Below are positions 16,759-26,118 of a stretch of DNA of 45,242 nucleotides, piece after piece (the first letter of the stretch is position 1; each line of letters opens with the position of its first letter). The stretch comes from Bacteroidales bacterium (GTDB lineage Bacteria; Bacteroidota; Bacteroidia; Bacteroidales; VadinHA17): NCBI GenBank assembly GCA_016936435.1, contig JAFGXX010000189.1:1-45242 (forward strand), given 5' to 3'. A model generated the notes under the pieces. The model saw only the letters and a list, made by a program, of their open reading frames with translations, was not told the origin of the DNA and did no database searches. The position numbers and the translations under genes were made by a program.

Positions 16759-17613
16759 ATGAAAAAGGAATTTTCCGTCAAACCCGTTTCGGGTTACTTT
16801 GCACTGCTGATGGCTTTTCTTATGCTCTGCGGCAGCATTGCCGGATTTGCATTTGAAATAATCTGGCTTGGTGTTACTCTGATGCTGCTCCTGATCTTTA
16901 CCATGATCGGGTTTACCGTTGTCAATCCTAACGGTTCCTGCGTTATGGTTCTGTTCGGTGCCTACAAAGGTACCATACGGGAGAATGGTTTTTTCTGGGT
17001 TAATCCTTTTTACGTTAAGCGCAAGATCTCGCTGAGGGCCAGGAACTTTGACAGCGAACCCATCAAGGTTAACGATAAGGTAGGTAACCCCATCAAGATA
17101 GGATTTGTACTTGTATGGAGGGTGCTCGATACTTACAAGGCTGTTTTTGATGTAGACGATTACCAGCATTTTGTTCTCGTTCAGAGCGACGCAGCCCTGA
17201 GAAAACTTGCCGGGTTGTATCCCTATGATAATTTTGAGGATCATGAAGCAGAGATTGCACTTCGCAGCGGGGGAGAGGAGATAAATGAGGAGCTGGAGAA
17301 GGAGATACGTGAACGACTAGTGATAGCCGGTATAGAGGTTATAGAAGCCAGAATAAATTACATTGCCTACGCTGAAGAGATCGCCAACGCGATGCTCAGG
17401 AGGCAACAGGCTACAGCAGTTGTTTCGGCAAGATTCAAGATAGTGGAAGGAGCAGTGTCGATGGTTCAGATGGCTCTCGAACAGCTTTCTGACAAAAACA
17501 TTGTCGAACTCGACGAAGAGAAAAAAGCTGCCATGGTAAGTAACCTTATGGTAGTATTATGTGGCGACAAGGACGCAACGCCTGTTGTCAATGCCGGTAC
17601 TTTACACGCATGA
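16759..17613 (+). CDS. SPFH/Band 7 domain membrane protein
   Basis: A 284-residue membrane protein of the SPFH (stomatin/prohibitin/flotillin/HflK) superfamily. Two hydrophobic segments (about residues 14-31 and 34-56) precede the SPFH domain, which begins near GFTVVNPNGSCVMVLFGAYKG and continues with WRVLDTYKAVFDVDDYQHFV and the helical EIRERLVIAGIEVIEARINYIAYAEEIANAML. The frame is open from 16693, but the ATG at 16759 begins the conserved MKKEFSVKPVSGYF. SPFH proteins form membrane-bound oligomeric cages or microdomains. The next gene, an Arc-like protein, starts two bases after its stop, and a zinc-ribbon gene overlaps that one. Family call firm; function unknown. Confidence 0.9.
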   Translation: MKKEFSVKPVSGYFALLMAFLMLCGSIAGFAFEIIWLGVTLMLLLIFTMIGFTVVNPNGSCVMVLFGAYKGTIRENGFFWVNPFYVKRKISLRARNFDSEPIKVNDKVGNPIKIGFVLVWRVLDTYKAVFDVDDYQHFVLVQSDAALRKLAGLYPYDNFEDHEAEIALRSGGEEINEELEKEIRERLVIAGIEVIEARINYIAYAEEIANAMLRRQQATAVVSARFKIVEGAVSMVQMALEQLSDKNIVELDEEKKAAMVSNLMVVLCGDKDATPVVNAGTLHA

Positions 17614-17614
17614 T

Positions 17615-17806
17615 ATGAGTTCAAAAAAACCATTTGTTCTAAGGATTGATCCGGAGAAGCTGAAATCGCTTGAGAAGTGGGCTGCTGATGAATTCCGCAG
17701 CACCAACGGGCAAATTGAATTCATTCTCGATCAGGCTCTCAGGACATCGGGCAGGTGGAAAACACGAAACAAGAACCAAACCAGTAATCCTGATAAAAAT
17801 GAATAA
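17615..17806 (+). CDS. Small Arc-like ribbon-helix-helix protein
   Basis: A 63-residue protein with the ribbon-helix-helix pattern of Arc-family regulators: a short strand KPFVLRID, then helix PEKLKSLEKWAADEFRS and helix NGQIEFILDQALRTSG, ending in a basic, polar tail. An earlier in-frame start at 17561 lies inside the SPFH gene and is unlikely; the ATG at 17615 is one base after the SPFH stop codon. The tight spacing between a membrane SPFH protein and a zinc-ribbon gene suggests it works with them, perhaps regulating the operon. DNA binding is inferred from fold similarity only. Confidence 0.82.
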   Translation: MSSKKPFVLRIDPEKLKSLEKWAADEFRSTNGQIEFILDQALRTSGRWKTRNKNQTSNPDKNE

Positions 17807-18011
17807 GCCTATAAAATATGTATGTCCGAAATGCGGTTGCAGATTATGTACAACAGGTGAAATCAGAACGACAGGTAGTTTTGTGACCAAGATCTTCAAT
17901 ATTCAAAACAAGCGATTCACTTCTGTGACATGTAACGATTGCAAGTACACCGAATTCTACAGCATGCCGTCGAAAATGATCGGTAACGTACTGGATTTCT
18001 TTACGAATTAA
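17799..18011 (+). CDS. DUF2082-type zinc-ribbon protein
   Basis: A 70-residue protein with one zinc ribbon: CPKC (Cys9, Cys12) and CNDC (Cys45, Cys48), with the family-typical GEIRTTGSF, NIQNKRFTSVTC and YTEFY. This matches the DUF2082 nucleic-acid-binding zinc-ribbon family. The reading frame extends upstream to 17670, but that part is an out-of-phase overlap of the Arc-like gene; the ATG at 17799 overlaps its end by 8 bases, a typical coupled start. It is convergent with rsmE, 6 bases away. Zinc binding is well supported, the ligand nucleic acid or partner is not known. Confidence 0.87.
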   Translation: MNKPIKYVCPKCGCRLCTTGEIRTTGSFVTKIFNIQNKRFTSVTCNDCKYTEFYSMPSKMIGNVLDFFTN

Positions 18012-18017
18012 TACCTG

Positions 18018-18725
18018 TTATTGATTCAGCATATATACGGAAAGGCAGGCAGCAATGCCTGCTGTTTCTGTTCTGAGCCTGCTCTTACCAAAAGATATCT
18101 CAGAGAAATTTCTGTTTATGGCCTCATTCACCTCATCCCGGGTAAAATCACCTTCAGGACCTATAAGGATAAGGGCATCATCACCCCTGTTATATATATC
18201 CGGGACCTTTTTCCTTTCACTGTCGTCGTAACAGTGGGCTATCATCAGCTTGCCACTGTGCGGGGTATTTAAAAATTCGGAAAAGGTAACAGGTTCATTA
18301 ATAATTGTTTCCCTGGCTTTGAGCGACTGTTTCATTGCCGAGATCATAATATTTCTCAGCCTTTGCAACCTGACATTTGCTTTTTCCGTATTTCTGCAGA
18401 TGATCACGCTGATCTCGTCGATGCCTGTTTCAACGGCTTTCTCGACGAACCATTCAAAACGCTCAGGATTTTTTAACGAAGATATTGCCACATGGAGCCT
18501 GTAATTTCTTTTTTCAAAATCAGGTGTCACCGAGGTAATTGCGATACGGCAGCCGTTCTGATCGGGGTCCTCGATGACCCCGTTGTACAGATTTCCTATA
18601 CCGTCGATCAGGAAAACAGGTGCTCCCTTTTTCATTCTCAGCACCCTCACAAGGTGTCGCGATTCACTGGTGTCAAGAATATGGTGGTCGTGGCCCTGTA
18701 TCCCTGGAGCATAGTATACCTGCAT
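18018..18725 (-). CDS. rsmE: 16S rRNA m3U1498 methyltransferase
   Basis: RsmE is a SPOUT-class methyltransferase that methylates N3 of U1498 in 16S rRNA. The 235-residue protein has the N-terminal PUA-like part (HHILDTSESRHLVRVLRMKKG) and the SPOUT motifs WFVEKAVETGIDEI, LMIAHCYDD, LIGPEGDFTRDEV and SFGKSRLRTETAGIAA. Length is a little below the usual 240-250. It is the last gene of the minus-strand row that starts with tmk, following the large secreted protein by 17 bases; a CTGAAA/TTTCAG repeat (18731-18746) lies in that gap. Confident. Confidence 0.95.
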   Translation of the reverse strand: MQVYYAPGIQGHDHHILDTSESRHLVRVLRMKKGAPVFLIDGIGNLYNGVIEDPDQNGCRIAITSVTPDFEKRNYRLHVAISSLKNPERFEWFVEKAVETGIDEISVIICRNTEKANVRLQRLRNIMISAMKQSLKARETIINEPVTFSEFLNTPHSGKLMIAHCYDDSERKKVPDIYNRGDDALILIGPEGDFTRDEVNEAINRNFSEISFGKSRLRTETAGIAACLSVYMLNQ

Positions 18726-18742
18726 TTTTTCTGAAATTTTTT

Positions 18743-21700
18743 TCAGCGCAAAGGCTCAGCTTCATTAAAAACATCTTCCATCGTCATTCGCTGGATGAAT
18801 TTCTCCATCCTTTCTTCAACCGATATCATGTAGATATAGGGATTTTGGTTTGTTGATTCAGGGTGCCGCCTTTCGTTAAGTTTTTTGGTTGCAATCAGCG
18901 TGTTATAGTTGTTGTTCCCCGCCTGCGTCATGAGGTTGCCTGTCAGATATGAAAAGTAAAAGTAATTTGAGTTATCGGCTTTGAGATAGATGTCAAAAAG
19001 ATCGCCCGAGCGCCTTCTCTGTATCTCTATGTAGCCGTCTACGTACAGGTTAACAGGTTGCTTACCAATGAATCCTATACCAATCCGGCCTTCTGAACGG
19101 AACGATGAAGTTGCATCATTCCAGTATAGGTTTACGTCGTTGAGTACCAGTTCATAATTAAATTCCTTTGGCAGGCCCCCCGTAGTTCCGAACAGGCTCA
19201 TTTCTTCATTTATTCTTGTCGCTGTTTCTTCTCCAAGAAGGTCTTTCATCCCCTTTCTGTATAACTCGCTGTTAAGGTTTACAGGCTTGAGGGTTGTCAG
19301 AAGTTTGATGTCATTGCTCATTATTGCAAGTGCTTCTTCATCGAAGAAGAAATCAAAAGCCAGGATGGCATTCATTCTTACTTTCCCGGAGTCGATATTA
19401 TGGGTTATCTTCCCGGCAGCAGCCATTCGTGCCAGGTTGAAATCTGTGCCCAGGTCAAGTCTGCCTTCTCCCGATAGTACGCACATGTTCCTGTCGAAAG
19501 CCACCATATTTCCGTGGCGTGTCGGGTCGGCGATTTTTTCGAGGGAAGCTATAAGATAACGATTTTTGACTTTTTCAAAATAAAGATAACCACCTGGCTT
19601 AACTACAGCCACATCAGTCCAGGATTTCTGTGCCGAAAGGAAAGCGGGATATATATGGATAGAATCGAGGTTGATGAACGATCCGGTGAACACCATATTG
19701 TCGTTAATATCGCGTGGTTTTTCGCTTACCGGTATCATGACGTTCTCAGGATCGATCAGCGAGCTGAATTTGATTGTATAGGATCTCAATCCTCTGCAGT
19801 CATGTACGACACCTGCTCCCCCGCTGAAAAAAAGGTGTTCTTCGGGGGCGCTGAGTGTGACATCGCCTGTGAAGGAGAATGCCGGACTGAGCATGAATTT
19901 TGCGTTTGCAGGAATATAGCCTTTTGCCGTTGTAACCATTGAATCCACGGTTATCTCCGGGAAACTGATCTTTTGAATTTCATTGTTTTCATCGGTATAA
20001 TCGTACACAGCACTGCCTGAATAGCGTTTTGTCGATTCAATGTTTATTGAGGCGCTGTTGAGGAGGTGGCGGTTGTTCACAGCCACTATTGCATTTTCGA
20101 GCTTATCGATCCTTCCTCTTCTGCGTATTGTTATCTTCCCGTTGCCGGGCTGAATGAGAGCGTCAGCAACAGGTATGTAATTTATATTCTCTGCTTCAAT
20201 ATATTCATCGTCAAGAAAATATCTGCCCTTCCACGACGAAAATGAAATAGTATCACCTATAACATTAGTAGCCAGGAATGTAGGCCGGTCGGGGTTGTTC
20301 CGGTCAACATCCAGGAGCTTATCTGGCGTCAGCAGCGGCGTTTCGGATTTGCCTTCCTGCTCCATCCCGAGTATGCGGGTGTCCATGTTGTATGTGAAGT
20401 TGGTCATTTTGCATACGTACTGCACTTCCGGAAATTTTACAACAGAGCTGTCGGTATTCAGACGGAAACTGGTCTTCCTGAGTCCGAAGTCGACATCGGT
20501 CCTCGCATTCTCAGCGATAAAAGAATAGCCGCTCGTGGTCTTTGAAAGAAGGTTATAGTCGGAAGTGTCGGCATGGATAGATTGCGAGGTGAAGCTGAAC
20601 AGGTCAGATGTGATCCTCGAATCAGGTGTCCCTATTATTCCCGATCCCTTCAGTGAACCCGGAGTAAGAACAAGGTCTCCTGCCAGCATAGTGCCGTTAC
20701 CAAACATATCGAAGTTCTTGTCTTCTGTATTCCGTGCAATAAGTTCGTCATTTGTTGTAAGCCATTTTATATCCACATTTTCGGCTTTCAGTCCGGGGTA
20801 TATTCCAGTACCGTCGTCGTCGATAGTAAATGTTTCTGCCAGTGCAACCATTGAATCGGGGAAGAACCTGAATTCGTCCGACTTAACTGTCGCTGTCAGG
20901 TGCTTCAGTGTCCCGCTTCCGGTCATTCCGTCGCTGCTCATCACCAGGTTGTCAAACATACTCCCTTTGGAACCATATACCTCAAGTCCTTCTTCAGGAA
21001 TATTCATGTTGAATCCAAGTGAATTGTTTTCCTGTACGGTCAGATACTGGGGCATCGGCTCAAGAATGTTACCCCCGCTAAATTCTCCCGACAGTTTTAT
21101 TTCCTCTGTCCTGAAATGGTCGATGTTCTCATAATTGAAAGGATCCACCCTGAAGAAGAAATTTTCCCTGGCGTATACACCTTCAAGTCCTGGTATATCG
21201 TCATAAAAGATATATGAATATGTCAGGGCATTGAAGATCGGATACTGCTTCAGGCTTTTTAGTCCTGACTTATTATCGGGATGGTCAATAAAAAGTTCGG
21301 CTGTGCCGAGCTGAATGAGGTTCTCAATTTCTTTGATGAGAGACCTCCCGTTTTCATCTTTTTCGTCTGTCTCAACAGCCAGCCTGATTGAATCAATTTT
21401 CTGAAGATCAATCCTGAAAGTGTCGTAATCAAAATCAAATTCATGTCCGAATATAGTAAAAAGACCTGCCTGCACGACACCGTCAAACTGAATTTTCCTG
21501 TTTCGGCCTATTACCACTCTCTGATCATATGGATAGATGGCAACACGTTGTGAATCACTAAGATAAATTGCCTGTACTCCATTCACCGTGATCAGGTTGT
21601 CCTTCAGATCCAGGATCGCATTATCGACAGGAGCTTTCGTTTCGCTGGAAAAATAAAGTACATCGTAATCTTTCTTTTTCGCAAAAGCAGTAAGGAAGTC

Positions 21701-23239
21701 ATCAACTTTTTTCTTGAGGGTTATTTCATTGAAGGTTCTGTTATAGAATACGAATCCTTTGTTAGCCATGTCGATACACATTGAGGTTACAGCCTCAAGA
21801 GGTTTTTTCATCCATTTGGCAAGTTCTTCGACAGGGAAGGTGTCGGAATAATACCAGTCGGCAAATTTTCTCAGGCGGTTAAGAGGATGGTACTGATCAA
21901 TACCCGAAAGTCTCAGGAAATAGTTTGCATCGAAATATGATGCTGACTCAAAAGCAGCCATTCCGAGCGCTGCTCCCCTTGGTCTTGTCATTTTGATCTT
22001 TGATTCATTCATGTTCCACGACAGAAGCTCAAAATACATGTCGAGGTTATGGAAAGAGTTGAAATAGGGACTTTTGGAGACGGGATTGGCAGCCCTGTAA
22101 AGGTTAACGAGTCTTTCTCCGGCATTATATGAGAAACCCAGGTTGGAATGGTATATCGAGTCCTCTCCCAGATAAAGTGTAGCTGCCGTTTCAGCGCTTG
22201 CCAGGCCGTTCTGGTCGAACAGGTACTCGGTGGACGTAATGTTGAGATAAAGGGTGTCATTACGGTAAAGTGTCACACGTGCAGGGATTGCGCTGGTTCC
22301 GGTACCCTTGATGGCAGCTCCTTCAATTGTCATCCCTCCTTCGTAGTTAACACCTTCATATATATTTTCGAGTTTGAATTCCTTCATGTAGGTCTCAAAT
22401 TTCGGGAAGTTTGCATTTTGTTTGTTCCTGAAGCTGATGGCCTGATCTGTCAGTACTCCCCTCACAGGTTCCCTGAAATAGGTTTTATGTGTAAGCCATG
22501 CCGAGTCGATGGTAAAGTTGTTCCTTGAGGTGTTTATTATGAAGTCTTCAATTTCGGCATATACCTCAGCGGCTGGATAACCTGCTTTTTCCCATGTGAC
22601 TTTGCCCTTTTTACCATGGAACTCCATTATCTCCGGGAAATAGACTCCTGAGACATCATATATTTCGGTGCTGTCTCTTAATGAGAAGCAGGTAAGTGTC
22701 GCGTTTTTTATTTCTGCGGTAAATGAGGTGTCGTGGCTGAATACCGGCAGGCTGTTCTTGACCTGCCATCGCAGTGAAGGTGTTTCGGACAGGATGTTGT
22801 CGCTTACCATCATACTGGTGTTCTTTACATACCTGTCGACAATTTCATTGTTTAATCTCGGATTGAATAGTATCTCGCTAAGTCCTGCCAGCCAGTCGCC
22901 GAGGAGCTGATCTCCGGAATTTTTATCGATGAAGACGTTGAGGGCTTTTATCAGGTTATGGTAATGAGGAACCGTTCGCATCGACCTGCCGTGATACTGG
23001 CTTGTGATGTCGATTATCCTGACCATGTTAATTTCTCCGAAAGAAGCGCTGTCCCACCTGGCAAAAAATGTGTTCAACCCGGCCTTTTGTACATCGTTCA
23101 TGTTGGCTCCGAGGAAGGTTGTGAGTTCCGTTTTGAACTTTTCAGGATCGCCGGTGAAAGGAGACCGCACCTGGCCCATTGCCCTGCAGGGCAAAAGCAA
23201 CAGGAGAATAAATGCGGAGATATACAGTTTGTTTTTCAT
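18743..23239 (-). CDS. Very large secreted protein of unknown function (1498 residues)
   Basis: A 1498-residue exported protein with a Sec signal peptide (MKNKLYISAFILLLLLP, cleavage near RAMGQ). Two starts are possible, 23257 or the ATG at 23239 that begins the signal peptide directly; I use the latter. The N-terminal ~330 residues look partly helical. The middle and C-terminal parts are strongly beta, with repeated units; for instance SLKGSGIIGTPDSRITSDLF and GMTGSGTLKHLTATVKSDEF have the same GSG-hydrophobic-SD-aromatic pattern. No catalytic motif or known domain could be recognised. It lies between tpiA and rsmE in a housekeeping operon, suggesting a conserved envelope role in Bacteroidota rather than accessory DNA. 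Real gene, function unknown. Confidence 0.88.
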   Translation of the reverse strand: MKNKLYISAFILLLLLPCRAMGQVRSPFTGDPEKFKTELTTFLGANMNDVQKAGLNTFFARWDSASFGEINMVRIIDITSQYHGRSMRTVPHYHNLIKALNVFIDKNSGDQLLGDWLAGLSEILFNPRLNNEIVDRYVKNTSMMVSDNILSETPSLRWQVKNSLPVFSHDTSFTAEIKNATLTCFSLRDSTEIYDVSGVYFPEIMEFHGKKGKVTWEKAGYPAAEVYAEIEDFIINTSRNNFTIDSAWLTHKTYFREPVRGVLTDQAISFRNKQNANFPKFETYMKEFKLENIYEGVNYEGGMTIEGAAIKGTGTSAIPARVTLYRNDTLYLNITSTEYLFDQNGLASAETAATLYLGEDSIYHSNLGFSYNAGERLVNLYRAANPVSKSPYFNSFHNLDMYFELLSWNMNESKIKMTRPRGAALGMAAFESASYFDANYFLRLSGIDQYHPLNRLRKFADWYYSDTFPVEELAKWMKKPLEAVTSMCIDMANKGFVFYNRTFNEITLKKKVDDFLTAFAKKKDYDVLYFSSETKAPVDNAILDLKDNLITVNGVQAIYLSDSQRVAIYPYDQRVVIGRNRKIQFDGVVQAGLFTIFGHEFDFDYDTFRIDLQKIDSIRLAVETDEKDENGRSLIKEIENLIQLGTAELFIDHPDNKSGLKSLKQYPIFNALTYSYIFYDDIPGLEGVYARENFFFRVDPFNYENIDHFRTEEIKLSGEFSGGNILEPMPQYLTVQENNSLGFNMNIPEEGLEVYGSKGSMFDNLVMSSDGMTGSGTLKHLTATVKSDEFRFFPDSMVALAETFTIDDDGTGIYPGLKAENVDIKWLTTNDELIARNTEDKNFDMFGNGTMLAGDLVLTPGSLKGSGIIGTPDSRITSDLFSFTSQSIHADTSDYNLLSKTTSGYSFIAENARTDVDFGLRKTSFRLNTDSSVVKFPEVQYVCKMTNFTYNMDTRILGMEQEGKSETPLLTPDKLLDVDRNNPDRPTFLATNVIGDTISFSSWKGRYFLDDEYIEAENINYIPVADALIQPGNGKITIRRRGRIDKLENAIVAVNNRHLLNSASINIESTKRYSGSAVYDYTDENNEIQKISFPEITVDSMVTTAKGYIPANAKFMLSPAFSFTGDVTLSAPEEHLFFSGGAGVVHDCRGLRSYTIKFSSLIDPENVMIPVSEKPRDINDNMVFTGSFINLDSIHIYPAFLSAQKSWTDVAVVKPGGYLYFEKVKNRYLIASLEKIADPTRHGNMVAFDRNMCVLSGEGRLDLGTDFNLARMAAAGKITHNIDSGKVRMNAILAFDFFFDEEALAIMSNDIKLLTTLKPVNLNSELYRKGMKDLLGEETATRINEEMSLFGTTGGLPKEFNYELVLNDVNLYWNDATSSFRSEGRIGIGFIGKQPVNLYVDGYIEIQRRRSGDLFDIYLKADNSNYFYFSYLTGNLMTQAGNNNYNTLIATKKLNERRHPESTNQNPYIYMISVEERMEKFIQRMTMEDVFNEAEPLR

Positions 23240-23347
23240 GTTACCTTTTTTTACCATTCATTCTCCTGTTATTTACCGGTGTATTTATCCGGTGGATGTC
23301 CGGCTCTTGCAACCGGAATTATTTATCTGGTATCCGATGCGGGGATG

Positions 23348-24106
23348 CTATACAGCTTCCACTATGGCAGCGAAATCTTCCAGTTTAAGCGAAGCACCAC
23401 CTATAAGTCCGCCGTCGACATCGGGTTTCGAGAATATCTCAGCGGCATTTGAGGGTTTGCAGCTTCCTCCGTAAAGTATGGTCATCGCAGCGGCTATATC
23501 TTTACCGTATTTCTCCTCTGTCAGGCTTCGGATATAACTATGCATTTCCTGGGCCTGATCGGGTGTTGCGGTAAGGCCTGTGCCGATTGCCCATACCGGT
23601 TCATAGGCTATGACAACATTCTTTAATTCCCCTGCAGGCAACGAAAAAAGTCCTTCTTCGAGTTGCCTCTTCACTACCTCATGGTGTATGGCAGCTTCAC
23701 GTTCTTCTTTAACTTCACCGCAGCAGAAGATAACCTTCAAATCGTTGTCGAGAGCCAGTCTTGTTTTCCTGTTAAGCAAAGCGTTATTTTCATGATAATA
23801 AGTTCTTCGCTCAGAATGCCCTATGATGACGTATTGTGTTCCGGTGCTCCTGATCATGGCAGCCGATACCTCTCCCGTAAAGGCTCCGGAAGCTTCGGAA
23901 GCACAGTTCTGTGCTCCTGACTTCAGCTCAGTGTTTTTCAGCAGTTCGGGTAAAGCAGCGAGATGAATAAAAGGAGTACAGATGATAACTTCAGCGCCAG
24001 GAGAAGGCTTTTCATTAAAATATTTTACCAGTGATGCGGCAAAACCAAGGCCTTCCTTTAGGTTCATATTCATCTTCCAGTTGCCGGCAACTATTTTCTT
24101 TCTCAT
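23348..24106 (-). CDS. tpiA: Triosephosphate isomerase
   Basis: TpiA interconverts dihydroxyacetone phosphate and glyceraldehyde 3-phosphate in glycolysis and gluconeogenesis. All active-site groups are visible: GNWKMN with Asn9 and Lys11, electrophilic His97 in IIGHSERR, catalytic Glu169 in [11 protein letters not shown], and the phosphate loop [10 protein letters not shown] and GGLIGGASL. At 252 residues it is normal size. It is 11 bases downstream of the DoxX-like gene in a minus-strand row, an arrangement seen in other Bacteroidota. Confident. Confidence 0.98.
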   Translation of the reverse strand: MRKKIVAGNWKMNMNLKEGLGFAASLVKYFNEKPSPGAEVIICTPFIHLAALPELLKNTELKSGAQNCASEASGAFTGEVSAAMIRSTGTQYVIIGHSERRTYYHENNALLNRKTRLALDNDLKVIFCCGEVKEEREAAIHHEVVKRQLEEGLFSLPAGELKNVVIAYEPVWAIGTGLTATPDQAQEMHSYIRSLTEEKYGKDIAAAMTILYGGSCKPSNAAEIFSKPDVDGGLIGGASLKLEDFAAIVEAV

Positions 24107-24117
24107 AATGTTTCTTT

Positions 24118-25236
24118 TTAATTCTGATTAGTATTTAGTACGATCTGTATAATTTCCTCTTCATCCGGCAGACCGGCCCACGACCATTTGTGGAGTATAG
24201 TTCCTTTTTTCAGCATCAGGTAGCCGGGATTTGAACGTATCATTGTTTTCAGGGTTATTTCATCAACCATAAGAAAGGTAAGATCATTACGGATTGATAA
24301 AAGTTCCTGGGATGCTGAAGCCGTAAGTATATAGAAATCAATAGAATTTTCTTTACAAAACCTGCCCAGGGCGTAACCCTGCTCCAGAAGAACCGGATCT
24401 GTTTCCGGTATTTTCCTGGCTACCATAAGTATGGTATGCCTGTCTGAATTGAGGACCTGCTCCGTAATATCTTCATTATTGAGAGTTGTCAGGATGAAAT
24501 CGTGAATCGGGGGTTCATAACCTTTTGATAACAGGACACTCTTCTGATCGACAAATTTCCACGCCGTGTCACCGGCAGGGTAGTTTGTCAGGTCGAACTC
24601 CTGCTGAACACCGTCTTTTTCATAGATAAAGGTTGTTTCATATTTATCGACGGGTTTTCCTTCGGGGATCACCATCTTGTCAGGAATATAGGTTCCGGTT
24701 TTATATGGGCGGAAATCGATGACAGGCAGATATCTCAGGTTATAAAACAGGAACATGATGAACAGTAAGGCAATGCTTCCCATGGTAACTAAATCCCTTA
24801 TCAGAGAAGCTCCGAGAAGGTATTTTTTCCTGTTTATAAAGAGCCAGACGGAAGGTATGAGAAGGATGATGTTTTTCAGGAAGGTCTGCCAGTTGGTGAG
24901 TACGATCGCATCGCCGAAACAACCACAGTCAGAAACCGGATTTGTAAGGGCAAGAACAAGTGTCAGCGGTGTAAATACCGCCATCATGATGATAATAAGC
25001 CATATCCCGTAACGGAACCTGACGTTGAACAGCACGGAAATTCCTGCGAGCAACTCTGCACTGCATAAAACAATAGTAAAGAGAAGACTGAAGTCGTTGA
25101 GGAAAGTAAGCCCGAAAGCATAGAAATAATCATGGAACTTGATAACCGATCCGACAGGATCGATTGCTTTAACAATTCCGGAAAAAATAAATACAATTCC
25201 GACAATAAATCTCGATATAAAATTTAAAATCTTCAT
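24118..25236 (-). CDS. DoxX-like membrane protein (BT_3928 family)
   Basis: A 372-residue inner-membrane protein with about four transmembrane segments in the DoxX/MauE-like N-terminal half ([41 protein letters not shown], and two more), a fifth segment near residue 155, and a soluble C-terminal domain. A CGCFGD motif (about residues 104-109) is typical of MauE/DoxX-like proteins and could take part in thiol or quinone redox chemistry. The C-terminal domain, with [12 protein letters not shown] and [15 protein letters not shown], resembles a thioredoxin-like fold but lacks an obvious CxxC. It sits 2 bases after tmk and 11 before tpiA. Family call good; function not established. Confidence 0.83.
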   Translation of the reverse strand: MKILNFISRFIVGIVFIFSGIVKAIDPVGSVIKFHDYFYAFGLTFLNDFSLLFTIVLCSAELLAGISVLFNVRFRYGIWLIIIMMAVFTPLTLVLALTNPVSDCGCFGDAIVLTNWQTFLKNIILLIPSVWLFINRKKYLLGASLIRDLVTMGSIALLFIMFLFYNLRYLPVIDFRPYKTGTYIPDKMVIPEGKPVDKYETTFIYEKDGVQQEFDLTNYPAGDTAWKFVDQKSVLLSKGYEPPIHDFILTTLNNEDITEQVLNSDRHTILMVARKIPETDPVLLEQGYALGRFCKENSIDFYILTASASQELLSIRNDLTFLMVDEITLKTMIRSNPGYLMLKKGTILHKWSWAGLPDEEEIIQIVLNTNQN

Positions 25237-25238
25237 TC

Positions 25239-25925
25239 TCAGACAAGATCCCTTTCTTTAATTAAATTTATTATTAATGCAGATATTTTTTCTTTTGGTA
25301 ATATGCTTTCTTTTCTGTCGCTGCAATTTATTACCTGCAGCCTCTCGTCCGTTTCTGCCACCCTGAGATACATATCCCTCACCTTTTCCTGGAAAGGGAT
25401 AGATTCTTCATGGATATCCTTTGTGCCGTTTAGGTAGTTTCTGTCGCTGCCTGTCCTTGAAGCTGCCAGTTTATGGTGCGTGAAAGAAACAGGGACGTCG
25501 AGGAGGATATTAAGATCGGGAACAGGTATTCCAAAATGCCTGAATTCAAGGTCGAGGATCCAGTTCATAAGCCTGTCCTGATCGTCGCGGCTGTCGAGTT
25601 TGGCACACTGGTATGCTATGTTTGAGTATGTATACCTGTCGAGAAACACCATCCTGCCATCATTAAGCCAGTTTCTTATTTTATCTCCTGCATCCTTTCT
25701 GTCGCCTGCATAAAGCATTGCCACCAGCCACGGATCGACGTCGTTAAGGGAGCCGAATTCGCCTCTCAGGAATCTTGCGATCAGTTCCCCGAAATATGGT
25801 TCATCAGTTCTCGGAAAGTGAAGATATTCGCATCCGAATCCCATTCCTGAGAAGTATTGCCTCAACAGGTCAATCTGTGTAGATTTGCCTGCTCCGTCGA
25901 TACCTTCAATAACAAAAAGTTTCAT
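25239..25925 (-). CDS. tmk: Thymidylate kinase family protein
   Basis: A 228-residue nucleoside monophosphate kinase of the thymidylate kinase family, which makes dTDP from dTMP and ATP. The P-loop is EGIDGAGKST (about residues 7-16), followed by the DR motif in FLDRYTYSNIAYQ and a lid-like segment with RTGSDRNY. The reading frame extends upstream to 25970, but the ATG at 25925 starts the normal MKLFVIEGIDGAGKS and lies about 17 bases from a probable transcript start. The protein is somewhat longer than classical Tmk (about 210) with an acidic insertion before the C-terminus. It leads the minus-strand row that includes tpiA. A second thymidylate kinase elsewhere in the genome cannot be excluded. 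Confidence 0.9.
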   Translation of the reverse strand: MKLFVIEGIDGAGKSTQIDLLRQYFSGMGFGCEYLHFPRTDEPYFGELIARFLRGEFGSLNDVDPWLVAMLYAGDRKDAGDKIRNWLNDGRMVFLDRYTYSNIAYQCAKLDSRDDQDRLMNWILDLEFRHFGIPVPDLNILLDVPVSFTHHKLAASRTGSDRNYLNGTKDIHEESIPFQEKVRDMYLRVAETDERLQVINCSDRKESILPKEKISALIINLIKERDLV

Positions 25926-25947
25926 ACCTGCCTGTTGCCAAACATTG

Positions 25948-25955
25948 CAAATGTA
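25948..25955 (-). promoter_or_regulatory. Candidate -7 element of the tmk operon promoter
   Basis: On the minus strand this reads TACATTTG, an exact TAnnTTTG match followed by CAATG, giving a start near 25942 and a leader of about 17 bases to the tmk ATG. The -33 region lacks a clean TTG. It lies in the 193-base gap divergent from folP. Confidence 0.45.
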
Positions 25956-26069
25956 ATAACACGGGGCCAATTCAGAAAATATGACCGGACATATTACGAA
26001 CGTATTATCAACCTTTGTTTATTATACCTGCCGGCATAATTTTTTCAATTACCTTAAGCCTCAATGTTG

Positions 26070-26101
26070 TTGACAGGTATCAGAAAAATTTACTACTTTC
26101 G
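26070..26101 (+). promoter_or_regulatory. Candidate promoter of folP
   Basis: TTG at 26070-26072 and TACTTTCG at 26094-26101 (one mismatch to TAnnTTTG) are 21 bases apart, slightly more than the usual 19. Transcription would begin near 26107, about 12 bases before the TTG start codon at 26119, so the folP mRNA would have a very short leader. Confidence 0.32.
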
Positions 26102-26118
26102 GCAATAATTCGTCACAA

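Noticed and set aside
17670-17798. N-terminal extension of the zinc-ribbon gene inside the Arc-like gene
   Set aside because: It is an out-of-phase shadow of the Arc-like gene; the ATG at 17799 starts the conserved zinc-ribbon sequence.
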